From Liquidambar formosana (taxonomy: Eukaryota; Streptophyta; Magnoliopsida; Saxifragales; Altingiaceae): a DNA stretch of 64,000 nucleotides. A program made the translations under genes and the position numbers. Positions 13,101 through 23,550 of the stretch are shown here, piece after piece. The notes under the pieces are model-generated. The model had not been told where the DNA came from. It saw nothing but the letters and a program-made list of their open reading frames with translations, and did no database searches. How positions within the stretch are numbered: position 1 is the stretch's first letter; each line of letters starts with the position of its first letter. The stretch lies in contig CM077827.1 of assembly GCA_039720395.1 (NCBI GenBank), forward strand, positions 23,464,375 to 23,528,374, in the 5' to 3' direction.

Positions 13101-13375
13101 TATATGTGGAAAATGGCAGAGAATCTAGCCATACAATTAAGATGGTTATATAAATCCAATGAGGTCCATTGCTCACTTATAAGATCCATTTCATGGAATC
13201 AAATATTATTCATGCAGATTCTAAAGAAATGAAACACAACTTTTTCCATCATGATATGTCATTCAAGAAAAGAAAATTACTTTATTAAGCTTATAATTAG
13301 ATGTACCTTGGCTTGCTGCTCCTCAGGTGAGAAAGATTTCTCTACCAAATTTCCTCGCGACTTTTTGAAGGACAT
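4164..13375 (-). CDS. Sec14-like CRAL-TRIO phosphatidylinositol-transfer family protein
   Basis: Five coding exons on the minus strand: 13307-13375, 10822-10998, 10164-10262, 9819-10061 and 4164-4751. All junctions are GT..AG and all are phase 0. The product is 391 aa, starting MSFKKSRGNL. Residues 24-82 form the CRAL-TRIO N-lobe, with WCSDASISRCLRARNWNTKK. Residues ~87-240 form the lipid-binding lobe, including GRTVLIMRPGFQ, QEQMVWLIDFQGW, LQDHYPERLGLAILYNPP and FLEPKTYKKVKFVYSD. The family binds and exchanges phosphatidylinositol and related lipids on cytosolic membrane faces. The closest relatives I recall are the Arabidopsis At4g08690/At1g22180 group, about 300 aa long. This protein is longer because of an acidic, Ser-rich tail ending in three 25-aa repeats (residues 312-386). 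The 5.1-kb last intron is packed with transposons. The exact lipid ligand is unknown. Confidence 0.93.
4182..4406 (-). repeat. Three 75-bp in-frame repeats encoding the Sec14 protein tail
   Basis: Residues 312-336, 337-361 and 362-386 are near-identical 25-mers with the pattern N(V/A)EGHDEKNI(Q/E)GPPV(S/G)CKDV, followed by VNVEA or AKVEA. The DNA copies differ at only a few positions, so the expansion looks recent. It lies entirely in the last exon, outside the lipid-binding fold, and keeps the reading frame. Reverse-strand ORFs here are artefacts of the repeat. Confidence 0.92.
5375..5500 (-). mobile_element. RTE-type LINE ORF2 C-terminal remnant
   Basis: On the minus strand the reading IEKMREHHLRWFDHVQQRPR is a recognisable version of the plant RTE LINE C-terminal motif (a KMRENRLRWFGHVQRRP-like consensus from memory). 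The same motif occurs in the copy near 50.0-50.3 kb. It is short and broken by stops, and lies in the last intron of the Sec14-like gene. Confidence 0.65.
6140..7130 (-). mobile_element. L1-type LINE 3' fragment with reverse-transcriptase zinc-binding (zf-RVT) region
   Basis: The ORF at 6474-6839 reads FFQFLTKEDKIPLFNPAKWI, then WNAQVPLMMKALAWLVAHNK and VNINDPLQVTRP. This is the zf-RVT region found at the end of plant L1 ORF2. Downstream on the same strand is non-coding 3' sequence. The fragment is 5'-truncated and has frameshifts. It lies in the Sec14 gene's last intron, in the same orientation as the gene. Confidence 0.75.
7556..9071. mobile_element. hAT-like non-autonomous element, 1.5 kb, 8-bp TSD
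   Basis: The left end CATGGTTCAAAGTCTTAGTC and the reverse complement of the right end (CAGGGTTCGAAGTCTCAG) form an inverted repeat. The identical 8-bp CATAGAGC flanks it at 7548-7555 and 9072-9079. The interior is AT-rich with A-runs and no transposase. Its end regions (words such as CTCGTC and GAGATCTC) match the shorter element at 42239-42714, so they form one family. It lies in the Sec14 last intron. Confidence 0.8.
11357..12091. mobile_element. PIF/Harbinger-like non-autonomous element, 735 bp
   Basis: It begins GGCCTTGTTTGGGTAAGCTT and ends CAGTTTCCCAAACAGGGTC, which are inverted complements. TAA flanks it at 11354-11356 and 12092-12094. The interior has further inverted words (CAAAATCACTTTTGG, GCAAAAGCTA) but no transposase. 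It lies in the first coding intron (10999-13306) of the Sec14-like gene. The rest of that intron holds nothing I recognise. Confidence 0.75.
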
Positions 13376-14299
13376 ATTTTTGAACTTTAATGAAGCTAGA
13401 GCAAAATGAAAGAATCAATCAACAAGAATCATCTGCACATTTCAAAAGAAGGATATGGCATAAAAAAGAGTCAAATCTCAAAAAAAAAAAAAAAAAAAGT
13501 TAAAAATTTTATAGATTTCAAATGATGAAAGAAGCAAACAGGTGTGTATGCTGGTTGTGTTCAATGTTGTTAAAGGGGAGAGTGTAAGTCACAGCCTATT
13601 AACCTCCGGGAGGAGAAGTGTAAGCCTTACAATGTTTGAATTTTTATATTTGATAAAAAATAAATTATAAATAATATAATGCTCGTAGCAAACTGCAAGT
13701 ATTTTCGGCATAATTTCAATATTTCCTTGTTCGATGAGAAAAATAAAATCACTATACCTTGGAAAAATAATAGAAATTTACAAAGCACTCGACCGCTGTT
13801 CGACAAAAAATCTGATATAGGGATAACTGAATAGCTCATATTCAGAAATATACTTTACCTCTTTGCAAGATGGAATCTTGAATAAATAAATAAAAAGGCA
13901 AAATTAAAAAATTATATAAAAAAAAAAACTTTGAACAAGCAAATAGTATTTTGCTTTTTTTAAATAAAAAAAAAATTTATACGCAGAGAAAGAGAGAGAT
14001 AGGAGAAATTAATACATGGAAAAATGGACTGAAATCAAACCAAAGCAATCAAAAGGATCTGAGTAGATCAGCAAATCAAATAATTAATTCTAAATATAAT
14101 ATAGCACAGTTCACTGGATCAACGAAACGACAGACACATAATAAAGGGGAAAAAAATTATCACAACAGAAAAAAAAAAAAAAAAAAAAAAACCCCAATGA
14201 GACGTAAACACAAGCAAATATAATGCAGCAAATTGTTTATAGAAAAATCCAGACACAATACAAGAAGAAGAAGAAGAAGAAGAAGAAGAAGAAGGGTAC

Positions 14300-14440
14300 C
14301 TTGGTGCCCAGAGTGAAAGAAGAAGAAGAAGAAGAGGAAATGTTTGATTGAGCGCGCGGACGTCAGGCTCTATCGGAAGAATGATAGGAGCGTGTGTATT
14401 ATCTACCAAGAGTTGGACCATTTTACGGCATTTGTAAGAC
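14300..14440 (-). other. 5'UTR exon of the Sec14-like gene (upstream boundary estimated)
   Basis: A good donor (CACCAAG then GTACCC) ends an untranslated exon at 14300. A matching acceptor (TTTTGCTCTAG) opens the rest of the leader at 13395, 20 nt before the ATG at 13375, giving a ~900-nt 5'UTR intron (13396-14299). The leader is CTT-rich and the intron begins with a (CTT)n microsatellite. The transcription start is not resolved and no convincing TATA box was found. An ATG at 14421 on this strand would open an overlapping upstream ORF if it is transcribed. Confidence 0.55.
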
Positions 14441-15189
14441 TGCAGGCCGCCTCTGTATCAGTTTGATGGACGTATTTAGTTTGTGGGACATTCCCTCCGC
14501 TTTTGCCATTGTGCTTATGACCTCCCTTTTGTAATCTATACGGAGTACATAAAATAAAATAGAATTTATGGGTAAAAACTACGAGATCTAGGAATGTGAG
14601 GAAAAAAAGAAAAAAAAAAGAAAAAAAGACCGTTAAATCCGCTAAATCAAATGAATTCCTTCGTGCCGCATCAATCTAAGTGATTTGAGAGGTTAGACAA
14701 TGTAAAATATAATTTATGCATTAAGATACTGTCTAAGTGTATACCGAACTTTACATAACCATCTTAAATAATTATATTTTATAGATTTATTTACAACTAA
14801 TCATCGATATATTATAAAGGCCTCAATTGAAAAAGGTACTATAAAACCTACTAAACCTGCCCAAATTGCCCAAATAATTCAATTAATCTACTGGTTTTTA
14901 GCACCTATAATTTGTTGGCGGATTGAAATATTTACAACTTACCATGAGCAGGTTGGTTAGTGATTTTCCCTCTAAACCAATCCTAATGGACCTATGCACA
15001 ACCTTATAACTATACAACAACATGACTAAATTAGACATGCGTTGGCCTTTAACTTGATTTATATATTGTAGTTACAAGGATCACATGTTGTTGCATTTCT
15101 TCTGTGTTATGTATTTTTGGAGCCATTTAGATAATGAGAAGTCAGACCTCTTGCCTAATGGCAATTAGAAATTATTATTATTGTTATTA

Positions 15190-15330
15190 CTCCCTAAGTT
15201 CCAAATTGACCATCCCCTTTCAAAAAACACGTTTTTTTAGAGAACCCTATTAAATTCTTTTACATTAATATATGTGTTTTGATATTCTAATTTTGTCCTC
15301 AAAGGTACAAAACATTGAAAACTGGGAGAA
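15190..15330. mobile_element. Stowaway-like MITE
   Basis: The sequence CTCCCTAAGTTCC at the left and a GGGAG-containing right end form a short inverted repeat, with TA on each side (15188-15189 and 15331-15332). CTCCCT termini and a TA duplication fit Tc1/mariner Stowaway elements. The similarity between the ends is modest. The surrounding stretch 14441-15832 shows no gene. Confidence 0.5.
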
Positions 15331-16034
15331 TACATTTCTAAGGTAATTTTAGGAAATGAAATTGAATCCTACTGCTATCAAATAATGTTCATCTATTATT
15401 TCGGTAATCATTCAATCCTTGCCATGTCAATGTCAAAATAATGACAAAACAACATAATTTGAGAGGCCTCATTCATGCGTACAATTTTTTTAAATAAAAT
15501 CAAGGTGATGAGGCTAGTTTCGACCAATCAATTTTTTATTTTTTATTTTTTTGGGTATGGCTGAAGAAAAGTAAAATTGAACGGCTATAACTCATTTAGT
15601 CAAGATGGCCACGGATACGCCTTGCCACTTGTCGGTCTTGATGCTAACATGTATAGCTACATGGGTTTAATGAAGAGAAAATTTACAACAGGACCTATGC
15701 AGTGTGGATTCATGAAACTCCACATTATGGTGTTATGGCTTGTGCTTCTCAATAACAATATTTTTGAGGTTTTTATTATTTTCACCCCATAACCTAGTCT
15801 ACATGAATCTCCTTAATAATTATTACTTTTGTGGGAATTACAAGTTGGTCTAATTACGGATAAATAATTACAGTTCAATACAAATGATTGCTCACTGTTA
15901 CTACCCCAAAAAAGGCATTTCCTTGATCCTTTGATGGGACGACCCCGGGTCATCGTTTTAGAGTGTAAGATAAGGGTTGTGAAAATTGATTAAGTTCAAT
16001 TCAACGGCGCCTCGATCGACCTAGGCATGCAAGC

Positions 16035-16315
16035 ATATTTAAAATAATCAAAGCTATAGAGTCGCCACCAACCCAGGATTTGAGGACGTGATTGGTCATC
16101 CTATGGTCTATTAAAAAGTGGGTTCATTTGAGATTCCAAAATAAGTCAATTTGAGGTCTTATCGAAAATAGGTCGATTTGAGGCCTATTTGAAAACTGAA
16201 TCACTCTTAGTGGTCTGTGAGACTAGAGATTGAGGGTAAGGGGGTTTGGTTACGAGTAGGGAAGGTATTAGGCACCCCGCATCGTCCGTTGGAATCCAAC
16301 AGTTCCCGATTTTGG
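16035..16315 (+). other. Conserved head block of the LTR
   Basis: The stretch contains GAGTCGCCACCAACCCAGGA near 16060, a run of GGTCGATTTGAGG-type words, and GGGAAGGTATTAGGCACCCC near 16260. This block recurs in large plant LTR retrotransposons and anchors the family call. The plus orientation is inferred from it. Confidence 0.6.
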
Positions 16316-17822
16316 AAATGTTTTTGTTTAAATCTCCATTTGATATCATTGATTTTCTACACAAACAATTTGACATAAAATGCCCTTTTTGAAGGATGAT
16401 GAATTTGCCATTTAAAAAGAGATCCCTAAAAGCATTGAACAAGGTTTTGAAAGTATGGATGTTTGAAAATGTGCCTTAAGGTTTTGTAGATGAGAATCTT
16501 TTGAAAAAACCACAAATTCGCCTTCCTTTTCATGAATATCTTAGATCAAATTGATTAACTCCTAATGGAAAGCATCTTTATCTTGTAGTGGTAAAAATAA
16601 ATTCTTTTATGAAAAGATGGAAATGGGAATGATGTGATTCCATTTTCAATGATTTAATACCAAGTGTGAATCTATTTTGGATTCTTAGAAAACTCGCGAC
16701 TTTTGAAGTCAGTGGAAATGGATTGGAAAAGGATGCTTTTTGGAAGCATTTGAAGGTAAGTGGATGTCCCCTTTTTGAGAATAGGAAAAGTCTTTTGAAG
16801 ACATGGATTCCTTTTAAAGGGAAAGAAATGTATTTTAGATAAAACAATACTTTTGAAGTGTAAAGAAATTCCCTTTTTGCAAGAATGATTTCTAGTCCCA
16901 ACTAAAAGGTAGCCTATATGGAATGATGGTTTTGGAAAATTGATTTCATGTGACAAAATGACATTTTTGGAAAAGAGGGCATGCACCCTTTTAATGAAAA
17001 GATTTATTCGAGTCATTCTTAAAATAAACTCGTCAATTGAAACCGTTGTGCAATCATCGAGGATTTTGAAAACCTTTCTTTGTAAATTCCTTTTGTTCAT
17101 AGTGCATGTGTTAATAATTCACTCGGTGACAAAATGGTCTTTTTGAATAATGAAGTCAAAAGTCCATATCTAATAAGGATGGTGATGTTGTCAAAAATGG
17201 TTGGTAGGAAAATGGTACCATGTGGGCATGAACATAACTTTTAGAAAGCTAATTCTTTTGGCAGGAATTTGAGGCATAAAGAATCACTTTCAATTCTAGA
17301 AGACTTTTTGAAAAATTATTTGTGGGGCTTTTGAAGCATGAAAATGGTGAGGAGGAAATTTATCCGAACTTAACGTGCATTTGAATTAATTGAATGAAAA
17401 TATAATCAACTAAATCTTTTTAAGGATTAAAATTTTACTACGTCACATAGGGACACGCGAGAGTTCTTAAATTCTTGGTAGGATTATTCATTAGAATTTG
17501 GTGGGTCAATTGATTAAATCCATTTGATGGTGGTAAGCTATTGTGCTAGGGATGATTTTTTAAGCACTCGATGCTGTAAACTTTTATCCATAGCATGATA
17601 GCCTACCTTAAGTCCTCAATTAATTTTTATTCACATGGGAAAAATAGATAAATATTACATAGCACGAAATTTGAGATAAACATATTTAAGATATCAACAG
17701 ATACATAAACATAATCAACCTTGACAAGGTTTGGAAGTAATGAATGTGATGTTTATTGTTTTGATAATCACAAGTATATGTACAAAAGTAAAAAGGTCAA
17801 GTGACCATAAAATGAAGAGTAC

Positions 17823-18192
17823 ACAAGCATTAGGGTGAAGAGTCGCAACGACCACAACTCGGAGGATAGCTAAATCCATAACCTCTAAATATTAGGAGTT
17901 AAATAATTAAAAACTAGTAACGTACAAGCACTGGGGCAAAGAGTCGCAACAACCACAACCCGGAGGATAGTTAAAGCCATAGCCTCTAAATATTAGGAGT
18001 TAAATAGTTAAACGTTAGTAATGTACAAGCATTGGAGCAAAGAGTTGCAACGACCACAAACCGAAGCATAGCTAAAGCCATAGCCTCTAAATATTAGGAG
18101 TTAAATAGTTAAAAGCTAGTAATATACAAGCATTGGGGCAAAGAGTCGCAACGACCACAACCCGGAGGATAACCAAGTGACCATAGCCTCAA
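17823..18192 (+). repeat. 101-bp tandem array inside the LTR (~3.6 copies)
   Basis: CAAGCA(T/C)TGG-type starts occur at 17823, 17925, 18026 and 18127. Each unit carries AAGAGTCGCAACGACCACAA and CTCTAAATATTAGGAGTTAA, the latter a near-palindrome. The last unit is partial and runs out near 18192. Confidence 0.9.
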
Positions 18193-19709
18193 AAATAAAA
18201 ATGAAAGTAAGAACAACAACCATTTTGAATGAATTAGTCATTGTCCTTGTCCATTCTCAAAGTATAGGGATATTCAATTAATTCTGTAAACTCCATAGCA
18301 AAGGGATTATTTTATGTTCAAGTTGATTATGATTACCAATTAGAAAACAAAAAAAGGTTAGTATAAACAATAGGTATGCATGCATGAAGTTAAACTACTT
18401 GCCAACTTTGATTTTGTTTAAATATCATTTTTGACTTTTGATATATTGAAACCTCCATTTCAAGCATCACATATTCAAGCTCACATGCAATAAAAAAAGA
18501 AAGAAAAATGGGTGCTACCAATTTATTGGAGTGGTTTGCATGCAACAGGATGGTTTAGGATCTCCTTGTCTCTAAACCCATTGTATCGGACTTTAATCCC
18601 TCCACGACACGAGTTAAGAAGTCCGCATACATACTCAGGCAAGAGTGAGGAGGGTGACAATCACATCTTGAGGCTGCACCAAATAATATTGCCAAAATAA
18701 AAATAAAGAGAAGATGGAAATGAAAATAAAAGGGAAACTCACCTAGTGTAGGTGATTTTTACCTTAACTTTGATGAATGTAAGCTTGAATGCTCCTTGGA
18801 TAGGCTTGAAAATCCTTCCTTGAGATGCTCCTTTGATGCTCCAAGTGTGCTTAAATGGTGGTAGAACTTGAGATTTTAACAACTTGTAGAGATTCAATGC
18901 ATGGGTGCATGCATTGAGATGATTTTTGAGTGAATTTTTGGGAGAAATTTAGTGGAGTTGTGAAGGGTTTTGTATGAGAATTTTGTAGGGGAGAGAGTGG
19001 GAGTGCTTGAGTGTAGAGATGGTGAGAATTAGAAGATGTTTTGGAAGAATTTTGGCATAGTTTTTGTAAGGTAATTAAGGGATCCTCTAAATGAATTGGA
19101 AGTGGAGTATTTATAGGGAAAAATTGGATTTTTAGAGGTAAAATGGACATTTGGAAGGGCATTTTGGGAAAATGGCATATGGGAGTCATTTAGAAATTAT
19201 TTTGAGAAGGAATTACCCCACTTGTTAGGGGCAAAAATGTCCAAAAGTGGCAAAAGGGTATTCTGTCAGGGTGATTATTCATGCCTACACTGTATGCTTG
19301 AGCTCACGCCTACGCCATAGGTTTAGGTAACTTTTCTCTTCTGCAACACGCTATTTCACCCGTAGAGGAATATGTTAGGTAAAAGTCAAAAAGGGTAAGC
19401 TATCCATGCCTACGGTATAGGTATGGACAACCATTTTGTCATATCAGCAATGATTTGCATGGAGAAATGTGATTCCTAGGGTTATGTGCCCTTATCTGAT
19501 CCCTAGGAGCCGATCGGGTGTGGGAAGGTGCAGGGTACACTCTCCCTAATTGTCTTGATCGCCTGGTTTTAATTGAATCTTTGATTCAATCGACTTTGAC
19601 CATTGATCTTGAATGTGGATTGAAACTTTGGTTTCCTAAACTTGTTTTGGGGCAAAAAGTAGGGAATGTATCCTTTGAAAGCCAAATCATACGGTTCGGT
19701 TGTGAGTAT

Positions 19710-21175
19710 GATGCTCATAGGGTTGCGCAATTAGGGTTTGTTGACATCCGATCTTTGATGAAATGGCCTCATACTGATCTTGAAGGATTGAATTTGAGAT
19801 CCAACGGTCCGATTGACCATTGGATGATGAATTTTGAAAAATCGAACCACCTAAAGTTGCTTTAGGGGTTCGATTTAGGAGGTTTTGGGTATAAGAAAGT
19901 TTGTGCCTTTTAATTCCTAATCAAATGGTCCTATATTATTCTGAGAACATTGAATTGAAGATCTAATGGTCAGATTAACCGTTGTACAAGAGACTGTGAG
20001 AAATCAAACCATCTAAAGTTGCTTTAGGGGTTCGATTTAGGAATTTTGGGGATCAGAAGGTTTTTGCCTTTTGATCTCCAATTAAATGATCCTATATTGT
20101 TCTAGAAACATTTAATTGAAGATCCATCAATCAGATTAACTGTTGGATAAGAGATTGAGAAGAATTGAACCACCTAAAGTTGTTTTAAGGGTTCGATTTA
20201 GGGGTTTTGGGGATCAGAAGGTTTGTGCCTTGTGATTCCCAATCGAATGGTCCTAGATTGTTCTAAGGACATTAAATTGAAGATCCAACGGTCAGATTAA
20301 CCATTGGATAAGAGATTGTAAGAAATTAAACCACCCAAAGTTGCTTTATGGGTTTGATTTAGGGGTTTTGTGGATCAGAAGGTTTGTGCCTTTTGATTCC
20401 CAATCAAATGGTCTTAGGTTGTTTTAGGGACATTGAATTGAAGATCCAACAGTCGAATTAACCATTGGATAAGAGATTGTGAGAAATTGAACCACCCAAA
20501 GTTGTTTTAGGGATTTGATTTAGGGTTTTTGGGGATCAGAAGGTTTGTGCCATCTGATTCCCAATAAAATGGTCCTAGGTTGTTTTACGGACATTGAATT
20601 GAAAATCCAACAGCTGGATTAACCATTGGATAAGAAATTGTGAGAAATTGAACCACCCAAATTTGCTTTAGGGGTTCGATTTAGGGGTTTTGAGATCAGA
20701 AGGTTTGTGTCTTCTGATTCCTAATCAAATAGTCCTAGGTTGTTTTTGGGACATTGAATTGAAGACCCAACGGTTGAATTAACCATTGACAAGAGATTAT
20801 GAGAAATCGAACCACCCAAAGTTGTTTTAGGGGTTCGATTTAGGGGTTTTAGGGATTAGAAGGTTTATACCTTTTGATCTCCAATCAAATGGTCTTAGAT
20901 TGTTCTAAGGATATTAAATTGAAGATCCAATGGTTAGATGAACCATTAGATGAGAGATTGTGAGAAATTGAACTACCCAAAGTGGTTTTAAGGGTTCGAT
21001 TTAGGGGTTTTGAGGATTAAAAGGGTTGTGCTTTCTGATCTCCAAACAAATGATCTTAGATTGTTATAGGGATAGTTAATTGAAGATCCAACGGTCAAAT
21101 TAACCATTTGAAGAGAGATTGTGAGAAATCGAACTACCCAAAGTTGCTTTAGGGGTTCGATTTTGGGTTTTGGGT
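19710..21175 (+). repeat. 161-bp tandem array inside the LTR (~9 copies)
   Basis: The (C/T)GATTTA(G/T) landmark of each unit falls at 19871, 20033, 20194, 20355, 20516, 20678, 20837, 20998 and 21159, a period of 159-162 bp. Units share GAACCACCCAAAGTTGCTTT, GATCAGAAGGTTTGTGCC and AAGATCCAACGGTCAGATTA. A divergent partial unit precedes the first landmark. Confidence 0.92.
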
Positions 21176-21806
21176 ATTGTGTCGGTTCCCTGCTCTGGGG
21201 GCTTGAAGATTGAATTGGGGAAATGCATTGCCCTAGTGGGGGGTAGGATAATGTGAATAAAGTTAGGTATCGGGTGTGTTCGACCTTATTATACTACTAG
21301 TGGGTTTGTTAATTTTGTCCAGAGGCGGCCCGATAAAATTTGGGTGTCTATACTAACTTCGTAATAAATGATTACTAACTTAACTAAGAATAACTGCTAA
21401 CTATAATTATTTACCCGTAGTCGGACCAATCTGCAATCCCCCCCCTCCCCCCCAAATAAAAGCCCTTTTGGGTCTAGGGGATACACAATAGATTAAGAGA
21501 TGACATAGGAAAAATAAAAATAAAAACCAAAATACCAAACTTCATTTAATAATTCTATACGGAAGCCTTGGTGACTAACTTTCAAAATCGTGGTTAGTAT
21601 TAATGTTGCGATTGAACCAGTAATTTGTTTATGATTTAATGTCAAAGCCCCTCCAGTTTGACTGTTTCTTTGTGTAAATGGCAGAAAGCCAAAACAAGAT
21701 TAAATTAGTGTAATTTGGAAGAAGTGAAAAAGAAGTATTGTTGTTATTGTTCCATCAAAATTTCTCGCTCTAATCTCTATTGGATCGAGATGTGAAAAAA
21801 CCAAAA

Positions 21807-22044
21807 GGCCATGTTTGTTTGGTTAGAATGGAATGGATGGAATGAAATCATATTCCAATTCATTCCAAACAACATGTTTGGATGAGATAATTAAATAGGA
21901 ATAGAATCAAACAATAGTAATGAATTATAATGATATTCATTCCGTAATGTTTATTTCAATCTCAGTCCATTCTAGACTATTTTGAACATGAAATCAGATT
22001 CCATTCCCATTCATTCCATTCCATTCCAACTAGCAAAAATGGCC
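21807..22044. mobile_element. Foldback MITE-like repeat with GGAATGGAATGG arms
   Basis: It starts GGCCATGTTTGTTTGG, then TTAGAATGGAATGG, and ends CCATTCCATTCCAACTAGC, then AAAAATGGCC. The arms are complementary, so the ~238 bp can fold into one hairpin. AAA lies on both sides, which is not diagnostic. Related GGAATGGCCATTCC words occur at 43.6-44.0 kb. Confidence 0.6.
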
Positions 22045-22357
22045 AAAGGGTAAACAATTAAAGTCTCCTAATTTTGAGTTTTCAACTCGCTTATAATAGA
22101 GTTGACTTTTTGGAATGGATTAGAGCACTGTGAACCTGATATGTAAATATACAGTAATAGTGATAGACTAATGGATAAGAGAGTAAAAAAGGCATGGTTT
22201 CTTTAAGTGAATAGGATTCATTACAAAAAGTGAGGGTACTATAACTAACGAAGTAATTTGTAGAAAAAAAGTTGCAAGAATTAGAATGAAACATGCACTC
22301 TAGGGTACTTTTTGAGAGTTCATAACAAAAGGTCAGCACACTTGGACTTTTCACCAC

Positions 22358-23215
22358 TTTTTTTTATTTTATTTTTTTAATATCAGGAGGTTTCAGATAC
22401 TTTGCACTCGATTAATTCCTCTAGGCACATGCAAATAGGGCTGCAAATGAATTGAGTCATTCGTGAACAACTCGTGAACAAGTTCGATAAAAATTCGTTC
22501 GATTAATAAATGAGCCAAGACCGAGTTTGACTACTAGGCTTGTTTAATAAACGAGCCAAGTTTGAGTAGACCATAGCTCGACTCGTTTAGGTTTGTGAAG
22601 AAGTTTGTTAAGTGTTTGTGAAAAGGCTTGTAAATAGGCTAGTTAAAAGACTAAACTTTAGTTTTTTGAAGTTTAATTTTAGACTTGGGGTGCTAGTTTT
22701 TTGGGTTACTTGACTAAACTTTAGTTCTTTGAAGTTTGATTTTAGTCTTTCTTTGAATTCCTTGTTTCAACAGGTGCATTTGTAGATTTATGTATTTGTA
22801 ATGAGGTTTATGTTACAATGATGGGTAAGACATACCTTAATGTTTAAAACCGACATTCATGAGCTGAAACCGAACTTGAACATAAAGTCAAGTTGAGGTC
22901 AAGCTCAAGCTTGGCTTATTTAGTTAAGCGAGTTGAACTGAGCCGAGCTCAAGCTTTTTTCAATCTTATTGAGTTGACCTTGATCACAATATATTAGGCT
23001 CGTTTATAAATAAACAAGCTTTTGACTGAATTGAGCTTGAACACTCCAAAGCTCAGCTTGGCTTGACTCGTTTGTAGCCTTTGATGCAGTCCCTAATCCC
23101 ACATGCACCGAATAATTACAGGGCAAAGTCCATAGGGGTGGCTTGAGGAGTGGTGAGAGTTGAACCCAAATCCTCTAGTTTGATTTTTTGCCACTTGGTG
23201 AGCTCACACCCTTTC
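22358..23215 (-). mobile_element. tRNA-type SINE copy interrupted by another element
   Basis: Its two parts (22358-22433 and 23084-23215) align with the intact copy at 49288-49488: ATCAGGAGGTTTCAGATA, GGCACATGCA, GGGCAAAGTCCATAGGGG, GTGAGAGTTGAACCC. On the minus strand the head carries an A-box-like ACCAAGTGG and a B-box-like GGGTTCAACTC, and the other end is A-rich. It is split by the insertion at 22434-23083. Confidence 0.55.
22434..23083. mobile_element. 650-bp element nested in the SINE
   Basis: The ends read AGGGCTGCAAATGA on the left and, in reverse complement, AAGGCTACAAACGA on the right. ATGCA flanks it at 22429-22433 and 23084-23088. Comparison with the uninterrupted SINE near 49.35 kb (GGGCACATGCAGTCCC) shows the pre-insertion sequence directly. 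The interior is rich in AGCTTGAGC / GCTCAAGC words and has no ORF. The superfamily is uncertain. Confidence 0.65.
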
Positions 23216-23550
23216 TTCTTTATATCATACATAATGACCAAAATACCCTCATTTTTTCAACTATTACATATCACATATGGTAGGTGATGGCCGGTCGATT
23301 TTATATGCTTGCCTTCTCTCTCTCTCTCTCTCTCATGCACTCTCACTACAACACTTCACCATCAACCTCAGATCTCTAATTCAAGAATCATTGATATATT
23401 GTTGTCCATATACAGGAGACAAAATTTAGAGATGGAAGAAAACATGAAAACAGGCCTTTAGAGTAGACATGGTCTTCTTAGAATATATATATATATAGTG
23501 GACGTGCTCCTCTTTGGATGCCTCTTACACACAACTTTACAGCCATCCCA

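Larger units (their letters stand above)
15896..21352 (+). mobile_element. Apparent solo LTR, 5.46 kb, Ogre/Tat-like Ty3-gypsy
   Basis: The element begins TGTTACTACCCC and ends AATTTGGGTGTCTATA. It is flanked by CTCAC (15891-15895) and CTAAC (21353-21357), a 5-bp target duplication with one mismatch. A ..GGGTGTCTACA-like end, a head with GAGTCGCCACC and GGGAAGGTATTAGGCACC, and an LTR over 5 kb long are features I associate with plant Ogre/Tat elements. The terminal TATA could be a mutated TACA. There is no gag, protease, RT or integrase, so a solo LTR formed by LTR-LTR recombination is the simplest explanation. Short ORFs inside (for example 16672-17100 minus and 19518-19865 plus) resemble no known protein. 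A non-autonomous element without coding sequence is the alternative. Confidence 0.65.
15833..21440. repeat. Palindromic repeat split by the LTR insertion
   Basis: Left half 15833-15895 (GGGAATTACAAGTTGG.., then TAAATAATTACAGTTCAA) and right half 21353-21440 (..AATTATTTACCCGTAGTCGG, then ACCAATCTGCAATCCC) are imperfect inverted complements of each other. A complete copy of a related palindrome occurs at 56610-56765. The simplest reading is a ~150-bp foldback element interrupted by the 5.46-kb LTR. Confidence 0.65.

Noticed and set aside
16672..17100. 142-aa minus-strand ORF in the LTR
   Set aside because: No recognisable retroelement or cellular domain. LTRs of this type contain chance open frames, and no start or splice context supports it.
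19518..19865. 115-aa plus-strand ORF
   Set aside because: It runs into the 161-bp tandem array of the LTR, and the repeat text explains its second half.
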